Program-made: the position numbers and the translations under genes
Shown here: piece by piece, positions 23,881 to 31,935 of the stretch
Numbering within the stretch: position 1 is the first letter of the stretch
Layout of the letters: every line of letters begins with the position of its first letter
Assembly: GCA_964638245.1 (NCBI GenBank)
Contig: CAZWZG010000008.1
Span: 1-38,223 of the forward strand
Origin: CAZWZG01 sp964638245
GTDB taxonomy: Bacteria; Pseudomonadota; Alphaproteobacteria; Rhodobacterales; Rhodobacteraceae
Length of the DNA stretch: 38,223 nt
Direction of reading: 5' to 3'
Notes under the pieces: model-generated
The model's input: only the letters and a program-made list of their open reading frames with translations
Told to the model about the DNA's origin: nothing
Databases searched by the model: none

Positions 23881-25012
23881 GGTCTGTCATCCGCTCAGCG
23901 ACCCAGCGGTGAAACGCATGCGTGGGACCATCCATCGCAGGCGAAAAACAACCTCCGTCAAAGCCGGGCGCGCCTCGAGTGGCCTGCATTCCTTCTACGA
24001 CGCCAATGTCCTCAACGAAGACGGTTTCCCAAAGGTCGCGATTCTGGCGGCGCAGTGCCTCAGGTGTCTCCGGCAAAGAATAGTAGAGATGGATATGCTC
24101 GAGCGTACGCGTAGGGCCGCGGGGCTCGAGAATGATTGCAAAAGCATGATCTCGCTGTACGCCGAACAACACGTTGGGCGTGACAGTGATATACTCACCG
24201 GCCGAGGCCCATTTTTCCGAGAGCCCCGGAAAATCTGGGAACGTCTCACCGCACGAACCAGATATCTGGCGGTAAACATGTGTGCCCTGACCCGCGTAGC
24301 CTGGTTCCACGATGTTGTAGTGATCTTCGAGTCTTGAATAACTGTTCAGTCCGGGATGAACCCACGGCAGATGATAACTTTCGGAATAGTTCTCAACGGC
24401 GAGTTTCCAGTTCGTCTTGCAATCAAGGAGTATTTTTCCAAGCTCTTTTCCACCATGGTGCAACGACGCTTCGAATTCATCCCAGCGGTCAATCAGATCG
24501 GCATGAACGTCCACAAACGGTGGTGCGTCACCCGAGAGATTAACAAAAATGACATCGCGCCAAATGTGAGAGCGGACCTCCAGAAGACTCAATTCTTCTT
24601 GATTGAGGTCAGGATGGGTGTTTTGGCCCGGTCCGCCCACGTGCGGCGTGGCGACAAGATCACCTTGATGGCTGTAGCACCAGGAATGATACGGGCACCG
24701 AATTGCTCCTTCGATCCGGCGCGGCTCGGACACAAGGATCATTCCGCGATGGCGGCAGACGTTCTGAAAAACACGGATATGGCCGTCTTTTGCGCGTAGA
24801 GCGAACAACGGCACGCCGAGATAGTCGATGGGGCGGGCATCGCCAGGCTCGGGGATCTCTGCCGCCACGCCGATGCCGGCCCATGTCGAAAACCAAAGCG
24901 CCGCCCGCTCCGCCTCGAAAACCTCTTGAGACGTGTAGTGATCGTTGGGCAGGCCCCGCGCCGTTGCCACCGGTTGCAGGACTTCGGAGTAGTCATTGAT
25001 CGGACGCGCCAT
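23861..25012 (-). CDS. Rieske [2Fe-2S] aromatic-ring-hydroxylating-type oxygenase, alpha subunit
   Basis: A 383-residue non-haem iron oxygenase. The Rieske cluster is bound by Cys86-x-His88 (NVCRHRGMIL) and Cys106-x2-His109 (IRCPYHSWCY). The mononuclear iron site is in ENYSESYHLPWVHPGL with His214 and His219, and the bridging acid between the two centres is probably Glu211 rather than the usual Asp, as in carnitine and betaine monooxygenases. The third iron ligand is likely the Asp in VEDIGVVEG (about 339-347). No beta subunit, ferredoxin or reductase gene is adjacent, so electron partners must come from elsewhere. Substrates could be quaternary amines or aromatic compounds; I cannot choose. 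Confidence 0.92.
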   Translation of the reverse strand: MARPINDYSEVLQPVATARGLPNDHYTSQEVFEAERAALWFSTWAGIGVAAEIPEPGDARPIDYLGVPLFALRAKDGHIRVFQNVCRHRGMILVSEPRRIEGAIRCPYHSWCYSHQGDLVATPHVGGPGQNTHPDLNQEELSLLEVRSHIWRDVIFVNLSGDAPPFVDVHADLIDRWDEFEASLHHGGKELGKILLDCKTNWKLAVENYSESYHLPWVHPGLNSYSRLEDHYNIVEPGYAGQGTHVYRQISGSCGETFPDFPGLSEKWASAGEYITVTPNVLFGVQRDHAFAIILEPRGPTRTLEHIHLYYSLPETPEALRRQNRDLWETVFVEDIGVVEGMQATRGAPGFDGGCFSPAMDGPTHAFHRWVAERMTDHARSRA

Positions 25013-25054
25013 GGCACGGACCCCTTGATTGCCACGCGATGAAGCGTGACGCGA

Positions 25055-26206
25055 TCAGGCCGCCCCCGTCTCGGTCGTTTGCGACATCGGCTGGTTTTGA
25101 AACGTCCAGCTCGTGGGGTCGAGCGTGATCACGCGCCCCTCTCGCGCAGACGCCTGCGCGGCCAGCCCCATGACGACGGCACGCGCGCCGTCGTCGATTG
25201 ACACTTCCACGTCGCCTTGTCCGAGAACCACGTCGTGGAACCGTTTGTGCTGGTAGAAAGTCGACCCATTGTGGTCCCCGGCTGCAAGAATCGTCGGATC
25301 AACCGGAATTTCCACGACCTGAGGACCCTTTGGATGGCGCGGGCTGGCGATCACTTGCGGGATTGGCGGCTCTCCTAGGTGCGTGGGCCAGAACCGGCCC
25401 GGCCCTGGCACGAGCGCTTCGATCTTGCCGTTCGGACCAACAGCCGAGATTTCTTCCTGATAGCGCGAGCCTTCGGCATACATGCACAGCTCAAGCATGC
25501 CCCGTGCGCCACTGGCGAAATCAACGATCACATAAGCGCTGTCCCAAATGTCGGGCGTTTCGCCGCCATACGTCTCGTCCTTGTGGTTCACGGCCTGACC
25601 CGCCGAGGCCATGATCCGAACCGGCTCGGATTTCAGGATAAAACGCATCAAGTCGAAGAAATGGCAGCATTTTTCGACAAGGGTCCCGCCGGTGTAGCGG
25701 TTGAAGCGGTTCCAATCACCGATCTTTGGAAGGAACGGAAAACGATGCTCGCGGATCGTGAGCATCTGCACACCACCGGTCGCGGCCTCGACCTGTTCGA
25801 TAAAGGTCTGAACCGGGGGCATGTAGCGATATTCCATCGCCACCCAGATCGGCGCGGGGTATTGCGCGACGATTTCGGCAATGCGCGGAGCATCCGCCGG
25901 ATCGGTAAACAGTGGCTTTTCGATCAGAAGCGGCAGCGGCTTACGCGCCGCGATTTCCTGAAGTTGTGCGACGTGAAGATAGTTTGGCGATGCCACAAGA
26001 AGGCAATCGATGTCGTCACGATCCAGAAGCTCCCAGACCGAACCTACCAGCCGCGCGTTGGGCGCAATAGCTTTGGAGGCTGCCGCCTGAATTTCATCGG
26101 GCTCGTAGATGGCCGTCACACGCGCCTCTGGCAGCAGTTCGATGTTGCGCAGGTGTTCCTGCCCCATCATGCCGCAGCCAATCACACCGTAGTTCACGAT
26201 TTTCAC
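25055..26206 (-). CDS. Gfo/Idh/MocA-family NAD(P)-dependent dehydrogenase
   Basis: A 383-residue oxidoreductase of the glucose-fructose oxidoreductase/inositol dehydrogenase type. The Rossmann motif is GVIGCGMMG (7-15), the EKP motif with the catalytic lysine is at 96-98 (LLIEKPLF), and the catalytic histidine is probably His182 in EKCCHFFDLM, followed by Asp185. Such enzymes oxidise or reduce sugars, inositols and related hydroxyl compounds. Two adjacent cysteines precede the catalytic histidine, which is unusual. It lies 10 bases after gntR and 42 bases before the Rieske gene, so the three form one operon. Confidence 0.9.
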   Translation of the reverse strand: MKIVNYGVIGCGMMGQEHLRNIELLPEARVTAIYEPDEIQAAASKAIAPNARLVGSVWELLDRDDIDCLLVASPNYLHVAQLQEIAARKPLPLLIEKPLFTDPADAPRIAEIVAQYPAPIWVAMEYRYMPPVQTFIEQVEAATGGVQMLTIREHRFPFLPKIGDWNRFNRYTGGTLVEKCCHFFDLMRFILKSEPVRIMASAGQAVNHKDETYGGETPDIWDSAYVIVDFASGARGMLELCMYAEGSRYQEEISAVGPNGKIEALVPGPGRFWPTHLGEPPIPQVIASPRHPKGPQVVEIPVDPTILAAGDHNGSTFYQHKRFHDVVLGQGDVEVSIDDGARAVVMGLAAQASAREGRVITLDPTSWTFQNQPMSQTTETGAA

Positions 26207-26216
26207 TGTCTTTTCC

Positions 26217-26921
26217 TTATTTCAGGCGCGAGACATAGCGCACGCTTTGGGCGTCATACCATGTTCGCGAAAATTCGACGGGCTGGCCGTCCGATGATGT
26301 GCTGACCCGCTCGATATACCCGCAAGGCGTGCCGGCGGCTGGTAACCCGTCGACGGTGGCCCATCCCGGCATCGAGCCGACCGTGATCCGGTCCTCTGCC
26401 CGTGTGATCACAAGGCCAAGCGTTTGGCGGTAATAAAGGTAAAGGGATTCCAGCAAGTCAGCGCGCGTAATCGCCGCGACCCAACTTCCATCGAGCCAGA
26501 TTTCTTCGAGGGCGGCTGGTCGACCCGAAAGACGCCGCAGTCGCCGTATGCGATGGCCTTCTTTGCTGGGTCCAAAATCCGGCGCACCTTCTGGCTTGGC
26601 AAGGCGATCAACCGATAGAATGTCCGCCGTAGGAAGGCCGCCGCCTTCGACCCGTTCGAGCCGAAACATTGCATAGATGCCTGCGTCCGCCGCCTTTTCG
26701 GCGCGCACGTAGTTTCCCGAGCCTTGCACGCGATCCAGCAGACCGCGGTCTTCAAGGTCTGCGAGCGCCTTGCGGAGCGTTCCGACCGATATCCCGAGAT
26801 CTTCGGCCAACTGACGCTCGGGCGCCAACCGCTCACCATCCAACAGTCGCCCCGCCGCGATGTCACGGATGAGCGTTTCCGCCGTCTGGACGTAGATCGG
26901 CAAGGCGCTGGCTTCGGTCAT
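26217..26921 (-). CDS. GntR-family transcriptional regulator (HutC/UTRA type)
   Basis: About 234 residues. Winged helix at the N-terminus: LPIYVQTAETLIRDIAAG starts the GntR fold, and RQLAEDLGISVGTLRKALA is the recognition-helix region. A UTRA effector-binding domain follows (about 80-230). The ATG at 26921 has GGGGGGACA upstream and gives a typical start (MTEASALPIYVQ); a longer frame runs into the divergent control region. It is the first gene of the left-going operon and divergent from the monooxygenase gene, so it probably controls both through the palindrome at 26953-26977. The effector is likely the pathway substrate or an intermediate. Confidence 0.9.
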   Translation of the reverse strand: MTEASALPIYVQTAETLIRDIAAGRLLDGERLAPERQLAEDLGISVGTLRKALADLEDRGLLDRVQGSGNYVRAEKAADAGIYAMFRLERVEGGGLPTADILSVDRLAKPEGAPDFGPSKEGHRIRRLRRLSGRPAALEEIWLDGSWVAAITRADLLESLYLYYRQTLGLVITRAEDRITVGSMPGWATVDGLPAAGTPCGYIERVSTSSDGQPVEFSRTWYDAQSVRYVSRLK

Positions 26922-26952
26922 TGTCCCCCCGAGCCGATGCGACTCGAAAAAA

Positions 26953-26977
26953 TTGATACACCATTGATGCATATCAA
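26953..26977. promoter_or_regulatory. Candidate GntR operator in the divergent promoter region
   Basis: TTGAT-GCAT-ATCAA (26964-26977) is a 14-base palindrome with 5-base arms. A third half-site, TTGATA at 26953-26958, forms a second inverted repeat with TATCAA at 26972-26977. AT-rich dyads of this length are usual for HutC-type GntR regulators. No clean promoter boxes could be fixed for either direction. Confidence 0.45.
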
Positions 26978-27023
26978 AGACGGTGCTACGCAAGTGGAAA
27001 TTTCGACGAAGAAAGAGATTCGC

Positions 27024-28181
27024 ATGACCGTCGTTCCCATCACATCTCCGGATCTGGACGCAGCCGAGGTCAGCTGGTTTTCGGCCCTGTGTTCAGATGA
27101 CTACGCCTATCTTGGTGTGCCGGATGGAGCGCTCCGCTCAAGCTGGGACCACTGCCGCGACATTCTTCTGGAGGCTGAGAAGCAGGGCTTTCGGAACATC
27201 CTTTGCCCGTCGTCGTATCAGGTTGGACAGGACACGCTATCCTTCGTTGCCGGATGCGCGCCGCTGACATCCAAGATCAACATGCTGGCCGCTGTGCGTT
27301 GTGGGGAAATGCAGCCGATCATGCTGGCACGCACGATCGCAACGCTCGATCACATGCTTGAGGGCCGGTTGACGATCAACATCATCTCGTCCGACTTCCC
27401 CGGCGAGAAGGCGGAAAGCGCGTTCCGGTATCAGCGCTCGCGCGAAGTCGTCGAAATCCTGCGCCAAGCTTGGACGCAGGACGAGATCAACTACCAGGGC
27501 GAGGTCTACAATTTTGAAGGCGTAACAACGACGCCCGCAAAAACGTATCAGCAGAACGGCGGGCCACTGATGTATTTCGGGGGGTATTCCCCTGCCGCGC
27601 TCGACCTGTGTGGTCAGCATTGCGACGTGTACCTCATGTGGCCCGAGCCCAAGGAAAACCTCGCGCAGCGCATGAAGGATGTTCATGCCGTGGCTCAGAA
27701 GTATGATCGCACACTCGACTATGGACTTCGCGTCCACATGATCGTGCGCGACACGGAAGCAGAGGCCAAGGAATACGCCGAGCACCTCGTGTCCAAGCTC
27801 GACGACGAATACGGCACGTTGATCCGGGACCGGGCGCATGACAGCGCGTCCCTTGGCGTAAGCCACCAGGCAAAAGCACGCGAGCTGGCCGACAAGTACG
27901 GCTACGTCGAGCCCCACCTGTGGACGGGTGTCGGCCGGGCGCGGTCGGGCTGTGGTGCAGCGCTGGTTGGGTCAACCGATCAGGTCATGACCCAGATCGA
28001 AGAGTACCAGAAGATGGGCATTCGCGCCTTCATCTTCTCGGGCTACCCGCATATCGACGAGTGCATCTCATTCGGTCAGCGGGTGCTACCGAACCTCAAA
28101 ACATGTTCTTTGCCAGAGGCTTATGGGCGCGTCCCCAGTAGCACCCCGGCAACCCCCCTTGGTGTAGGAGAGCGCGTCTGA
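27024..28181 (+). CDS. SsuD-type flavin-dependent monooxygenase (luciferase-like family)
   Basis: About 385 residues, TIM-barrel enzyme of the bacterial luciferase family closest to alkanesulfonate monooxygenase SsuD. Residues reported as important in SsuD appear conserved: Arg236 and His238 (YGLRVHMIV), Arg307 in VGRARSGCGAALVG, and Tyr341 in FSGYPHIDE. GGYSPAALDLCGQHCDVYLMW matches the FMN phosphate region. The cysteine of SsuD position 54 is not obvious; the equivalent stretch reads CPSSYQVGQD. I use the ATG at 27024 (AAAGAGA upstream), since the frame further upstream overlaps gntR. No flavin reductase gene is adjacent, so FMNH2 must be supplied from elsewhere. The stop overlaps the next gene start (TGATG). 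Confidence 0.9.
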   Translation: MTVVPITSPDLDAAEVSWFSALCSDDYAYLGVPDGALRSSWDHCRDILLEAEKQGFRNILCPSSYQVGQDTLSFVAGCAPLTSKINMLAAVRCGEMQPIMLARTIATLDHMLEGRLTINIISSDFPGEKAESAFRYQRSREVVEILRQAWTQDEINYQGEVYNFEGVTTTPAKTYQQNGGPLMYFGGYSPAALDLCGQHCDVYLMWPEPKENLAQRMKDVHAVAQKYDRTLDYGLRVHMIVRDTEAEAKEYAEHLVSKLDDEYGTLIRDRAHDSASLGVSHQAKARELADKYGYVEPHLWTGVGRARSGCGAALVGSTDQVMTQIEEYQKMGIRAFIFSGYPHIDECISFGQRVLPNLKTCSLPEAYGRVPSSTPATPLGVGERV

Positions 28182-28794
28182 TGGAGCGCATCACGGTTCA
28201 GGGCGACCTGAGTTTTTCGCGAATTGTCTATGGCACGTGGCGCGTCGACGAAGACGACACCAGCCCTGCGCATATTCAGGCCAAGGTTGAAGCCTGTCTG
28301 GAACAGGGCATCACCACGATGGATCTGGCCGACATCTATGGCGCCTACGTTGTCGAACAAATCTTTGGCGATTGTCTTCGGGCGGCACCGGCTTTGCGCG
28401 ACAAGATCGAAATCGTGACCAAGACCGACATCGTGGCACCGATTGGCAAGTTCTCGAACAAGACGGTGAAGTATTACGATACCTCGCCCGAATATATCGA
28501 AGCCGCCATTGAGACGTCGCGCAAGGAAATCGGCACGGATGTGATCGACCTGCTTCTCATCCACCGCCCCGATCCACTGATGGATCATCGGGCCACAGGT
28601 GAGACGTTGGACCGGGCCGTTGAGTCCGGAAAGGTTCGCGCGGTGGGCGTATCCAACTTCCGGCCTTGGGATTTCTCGCTGCTTCAGTCTGCGATGGAAA
28701 CCGACTTGGTCGCGAACCAGGTCGAGTTGAGCCTGACGTCGATTGACGCATATACCAACGGCGACCTGGCCTTCCTTCAGGAAAACGAGATCGT
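28181..28794 (+). CDS. Aldo/keto reductase, YdhF type (truncated by gap)
   Basis: The first 204 residues of an NAD(P)H-dependent aldo/keto reductase. The catalytic tetrad is visible: Asp48 and Tyr53 (MDLADIYGAY), Lys81 (IVTKTDIV) and His128 (LLLIHRPDPLMD). This last motif and the overall pattern follow E. coli YdhF (about 298 residues), so roughly 90 residues are missing at the 3' side. The sequence is cut by an N run. The bases after the gap do not continue the protein in any frame I can recognise. It overlaps the stop of the monooxygenase gene by one base, so an aldehyde or ketone produced by the monooxygenase may be its substrate. Confidence 0.9.
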
Positions 28795-28894
28795 NNNNNN
28801 NNNNNNNNNNNNNNNNNNNNNNNNNNNNNNNNNNNNNNNNNNNNNNNNNNNNNNNNNNNNNNNNNNNNNNNNNNNNNNNNNNNNNNNNNNNNNN
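28795..28894. other. Assembly gap (100 N)
   Basis: Exactly 100 unknown bases. About 280 bases of the aldo/keto reductase are missing, so the real distance is probably larger than 100 and the run is a placeholder. The first bases after the gap (GGCGCGCC then CTTCTTTTTT, to about 28921) look like the end of a terminator. Confidence 0.9.
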
Positions 28895-28949
28895 TGGGGA
28901 CCGGCGCGCCCCTTCTTTTTTCCGCCGGGAATTACGGACGCTTTACAGA

Positions 28950-28997
28950 GGCGGGTTAACCGCCCAAGGTGTTTTCACAAGACCGGGAAAACCGGTC
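28950..28997. promoter_or_regulatory. Two inverted repeats in the leader of the TRAP operon
   Basis: GGCGG-GTTAA-CCGCC (28950-28964) is a palindrome with 5-base arms, suitable as an operator. GACCGG-GAAAA-CCGGTC (28981-28997) is a perfect 6-bp hairpin ending four bases before the ribosome site AGGGAGGG (29002-29009) of the small permease gene. The second could modulate translation of the operon. Confidence 0.4.
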
Positions 28998-29016
28998 ACC
29001 CAGGGAGGGCCATGCG

Positions 29017-29733
29017 ATGAGCTTGGCAGACGGTTTGCTGTACATCGGCTATGGGCTGGTGGCGTATTTCGTGCTTGGCACGATCTTCTTTGTGGCGACA
29101 AAGGGCGTACCCGACGGGATTGTCGAGCCCTGGCACCAGTTCAACGACAAGATCCTCAAGATCGGGCGCGCGATCGGCATCGCCTGCGTCGGATTGATGG
29201 TCGTGGCCATCCTTATCCAGGTCTTTTTCCGTTATGCGTTGAACAACGCCCTGCCCTGGCCCGATGAAGCGGCCCGCTTCATGATGCTCTGGATGACTGG
29301 GCTTGTGGCCCCAACGGCGTTTCGGCGGGGCGGCTTTGTCGCCATCGATATGATCGTGCGCATGTTGCCGGAACGGATCGCGGCGATCCTGTCGCTGTTC
29401 CTGCTCGTGATCAGTGCCGTGGTCCTCTACTGGGGCATCGTGATCGGCTACGCGGAAGTGACGGGATTTGTCGGACGCGGCAACACAGCGTCCCTGTTCA
29501 TCCCGCTTGGCTTTATCGAAGACGGATGTAGCGCCGTGGGCGCGCGCACCGCAGGCGATTCAGGCTGGTGTCGCGTTCCCAAGAGCTGGGCATTCCTGTC
29601 GCTGTTAACGGGCTGCGTGTTGATGATGATCGTCAACATCGAGCTTGTCCTGCGGTCCCTCATCACGCTCATCGGCAAGGGAGAGGTGCTTAAGCCCCTC
29701 ATGCCCGCCGAAGAAGAAATCATGGCGGAGTAA
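29017..29733 (+). CDS. TRAP transporter small permease (DctQ type)
   Basis: About 238 residues with four main hydrophobic segments (near residues 10-28, 50-70, 110-145 and 190-215). The DctQ signature FRYALNNALPWPDEAARFMM is at about 70-89. The protein is longer than the minimal DctQ: it has an extra N-terminal helix and a hydrophilic insertion (EDGCSAVGARTAGDSGWCR) before the last helix, with two cysteines. The start ATG at 29017 is supported by AGGGAGGG at a spacing of 7; an earlier ATG at 29012 stops after two codons. It lies 5 bases before the large permease gene. Confidence 0.88.
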   Translation: MSLADGLLYIGYGLVAYFVLGTIFFVATKGVPDGIVEPWHQFNDKILKIGRAIGIACVGLMVVAILIQVFFRYALNNALPWPDEAARFMMLWMTGLVAPTAFRRGGFVAIDMIVRMLPERIAAILSLFLLVISAVVLYWGIVIGYAEVTGFVGRGNTASLFIPLGFIEDGCSAVGARTAGDSGWCRVPKSWAFLSLLTGCVLMMIVNIELVLRSLITLIGKGEVLKPLMPAEEEIMAE

Positions 29734-29738
29734 GAGAC

Positions 29739-30781
29739 ATGCTGATCTGGTTCCTTCCCGTCTTCCTTCTGTTCCTTGCCCTTGGTTTGCCCGTCGTTTT
29801 CGGCCTGCTCGCCGCGCCAGGCATCCTTCTGTTCCTTGACGATCAATACACGATCCGAGAGTTCAACCTGCTGTATCGCAACGTCTATAACGGCATGGAC
29901 AGCTTCCCGCTGATGGCCATTCCGTTCTTCATGCTGGCTGGCGAGTTGATGAACAAAGGCGGGATCACCACGCGCCTCGTCGAATTCAGCCAAGCCCTGA
30001 TGGGCCACCTGCGCGGCGGTCTGGCACACGTGAACATCCTGTCTTCGATGCTGTTTGCGGGTCTATCTGGCTCTGCAGTGGCGGATACATCTGCCCTTGG
30101 CTCGATGCTGATCCCGGCGATGGAAAAACAGGGCTATACCCGTCGCTTTGCGGCGGCTGTGACCGCAGCGTCGTCCGTGATCGGCCCGATCATTCCACCC
30201 TCGGGCATCATGATCATCTACGCCTATGTCATGGGCGAAAGCGTTGCCGCGCTGTTCCTTGCAGGCATCGTGCCGGGCGTGCTTGTTGGTGTCGGCTTGA
30301 TGCTGATGGTCAAGCTTCTGGCCAACCGTTACGACCTGCCTAAGGCCGAGCGCATCGTGAACCGCGGCCAGACGATCAAGCCGGTCGAGGGCTTCTTCTC
30401 TTTCGTTCTGCTGCGTCTGAACCTTGGCGGCCTTCTTTGCCTTCTTCTGACAAACAGCTTTGGCTGGGAATTCGGAACGGACGGCACGGCTGACGTCGAA
30501 CTGACNNNNNNNNNNNNNNNNNNNNNNNNNNNNNNNNNNNNNNNNNNNNNNNNNNNNNNNNNNNNNNNNNNNNNNNNNNNNNNNNNNNNNNNNNNNNNNN
30601 NNNNNGGGTCGAGACGCTGTCAAAAGCGATCCTGCCCTTCCTTGCCGTCGAAATCCTCGTGATCTTCCTGATCACGTTCATCCCCGAAATCTCGATGACG
30701 GTTCCATACCTCACGGGCTTCATCTCTTGCCCGCCGGACGCAGGCTTCTCGGTCTGTATCAACCCGGCGCGCGGGTTCTAA
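29739..30781 (+). CDS. TRAP transporter large permease (DctM type), interrupted by gap
   Basis: Sodium- or proton-driven membrane permease. Before the gap about 255 residues are visible, with NVYNGMDSFPLMAIPFFMLAGELM-type and LFAGLSGSAVADTSALGSML motifs that are diagnostic of DctM, then SSVIGPIIPPSGIMIIYAY. After the gap 57 residues continue to the true stop (30779-30781), ending in a helix and a cysteine-containing tail (CPPDAGFSVCINPARGF). The two parts are in different frames across the 100 N, as expected for a placeholder. Usual length is about 430 residues, so at least 110 residues are missing. The segment before the gap (FFSFVLLRLNLGGLLCLLLT) does not align with ordinary DctM proteins by eye and may be an insertion or poor sequence. 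Confidence 0.9.
30506..30605. other. Assembly gap (100 N)
   Basis: Exactly 100 unknown bases inside the large permease gene. Missing protein length suggests more than 300 real bases, so the run is a placeholder of fixed size. Confidence 0.9.
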
Positions 30782-30817
30782 ACTCAATCAAGCTTCAACA
30801 TCAGGGAGAGTTAAACA

Positions 30818-31891
30818 ATGTTGAAAAACCTCACCAAGTCGCTTCTCGCCGCGACAATGCTGGTCAGCGCACCGCTGGCCGCGATGGCCGCTGGCCATGC
30901 AGAGTTCACGCTTCGCGCGACTGCGAACTCCAACGAAAACGACGAGGACTATGATGGTCTGATCGTCTTCAAGAACCACGTCGAACTGGCGTCGAACGGC
31001 CGTATTCAGGTCGAAATCTTCATGGGCACGCAGCTTTGCTCGAACGGCACGGAATGTGCGCAGGGCGTCTCGGACGGCAACATCGATATCGCTGTGTCGA
31101 CCTCGGGCGGTTTCGCGGGATTCTTCCCTTACGTGCAGGTTTTCGATCTGCCCTACCTGATGTCGGACGACCGTATCGCTGAAGCCGCGCTTCAGAACGG
31201 CACGCCGTTCATCAACACGCTTCAGGAAAAGATCCTCGCTGACAGCGGCGACACGATCCGCCTGATGACGATCGGCAATACCGGCGGCTGGCGCAACTTT
31301 GCCAACACGCAAGGCCGCGTGACGAACCCATCGGATATGGAAGGTCTCAAGATCCGGACTGTTGTGGCCGACATCCCGCAGGAGCTTGTCAAAGCGCTTG
31401 GCGGCGCGCCGACACCGATCCCATGGCCTGAACTGTTCACTTCGCTTCAGACAGGCGTTGTGGAAGGGTCCAAGAACGGGATCACCGACATCATGGGCAT
31501 GAAGTTCCCTGAAGCCGGTCTTCAGTACATCACGCTGGACGGTCACGCCTACATGGGCGCTCTTTGGTTGATGAACAACGAAAAGCTGATGTCGATGCCT
31601 GCTGATCTTCAGCGCGTTGTGGCTGACGGCTTCTACCAGCTTCAGCAAGCAACCTTCGCTTCGCCAAAGCGTAAGTCGATCCAGGCCTATCAGGACTTCC
31701 TCGCTGGCGGCGGCGACATCTACGTCCCCACCCCGGAAGAGAAAGCTGCTTTCGCCGAAGCTTCGGCTCCGGTTTATGACTGGTTCAAGGCCAACGTCGA
31801 TGGCGGTGAAGACGTCTTCAATGCACTGGTCGAAACGGTTGCTGCCGCTGAAGCCCAGATCAATGGCGAACTGATGGGCGACCTTCAGTAA
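30818..31891 (+). CDS. TRAP transporter substrate-binding protein (DctP type)
   Basis: A 357-residue periplasmic binding protein. The signal peptide (LLAATMLVSAPLAAMAAG) is cleaved before residue 26. The DctP fold is shown by the early VELASNGRIQVEIF strand-helix unit, GVSDGNIDIAVSTSGGFAGF, FDLPYLMSDD, and GLKIRT (about 180-186) with the arginine that in most family members pairs with a substrate carboxylate. LFTSLQTGVVEGSKNG is the other family hallmark. AGGGAGAG stands 7-8 bases before the ATG. It lies 36 bases after the large permease, so the order is DctQ-DctM-DctP. A carboxylate or sulfonate group in the substrate would fit, but the ligand is unknown. Confidence 0.92.
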   Translation: MLKNLTKSLLAATMLVSAPLAAMAAGHAEFTLRATANSNENDEDYDGLIVFKNHVELASNGRIQVEIFMGTQLCSNGTECAQGVSDGNIDIAVSTSGGFAGFFPYVQVFDLPYLMSDDRIAEAALQNGTPFINTLQEKILADSGDTIRLMTIGNTGGWRNFANTQGRVTNPSDMEGLKIRTVVADIPQELVKALGGAPTPIPWPELFTSLQTGVVEGSKNGITDIMGMKFPEAGLQYITLDGHAYMGALWLMNNEKLMSMPADLQRVVADGFYQLQQATFASPKRKSIQAYQDFLAGGGDIYVPTPEEKAAFAEASAPVYDWFKANVDGGEDVFNALVETVAAAEAQINGELMGDLQ

Positions 31892-31917
31892 GTCTCGATG
31901 CGAAATGAATGCGATTG

Positions 31918-31935
31918 GGGGCGCTTCGGCGCCCC
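31918..31935. terminator. Bidirectional hairpin after the TRAP operon
   Basis: GGGGCGC-TTCG-GCGCCCC is a perfect 7-bp stem with a stable UUCG loop, 26 bases after the binding protein stop. Its last base begins the stop codon of the converging AraC gene (31935-31937). The bases after it (TAGTTGTTCTTG) are only moderately T-rich. Confidence 0.7.

Noticed and set aside
28895..29016. Continuation of the aldo/keto reductase after the first gap
   Set aside because: The translated residues do not fit the family; the region holds terminator-like and palindromic sequence in front of the TRAP genes.
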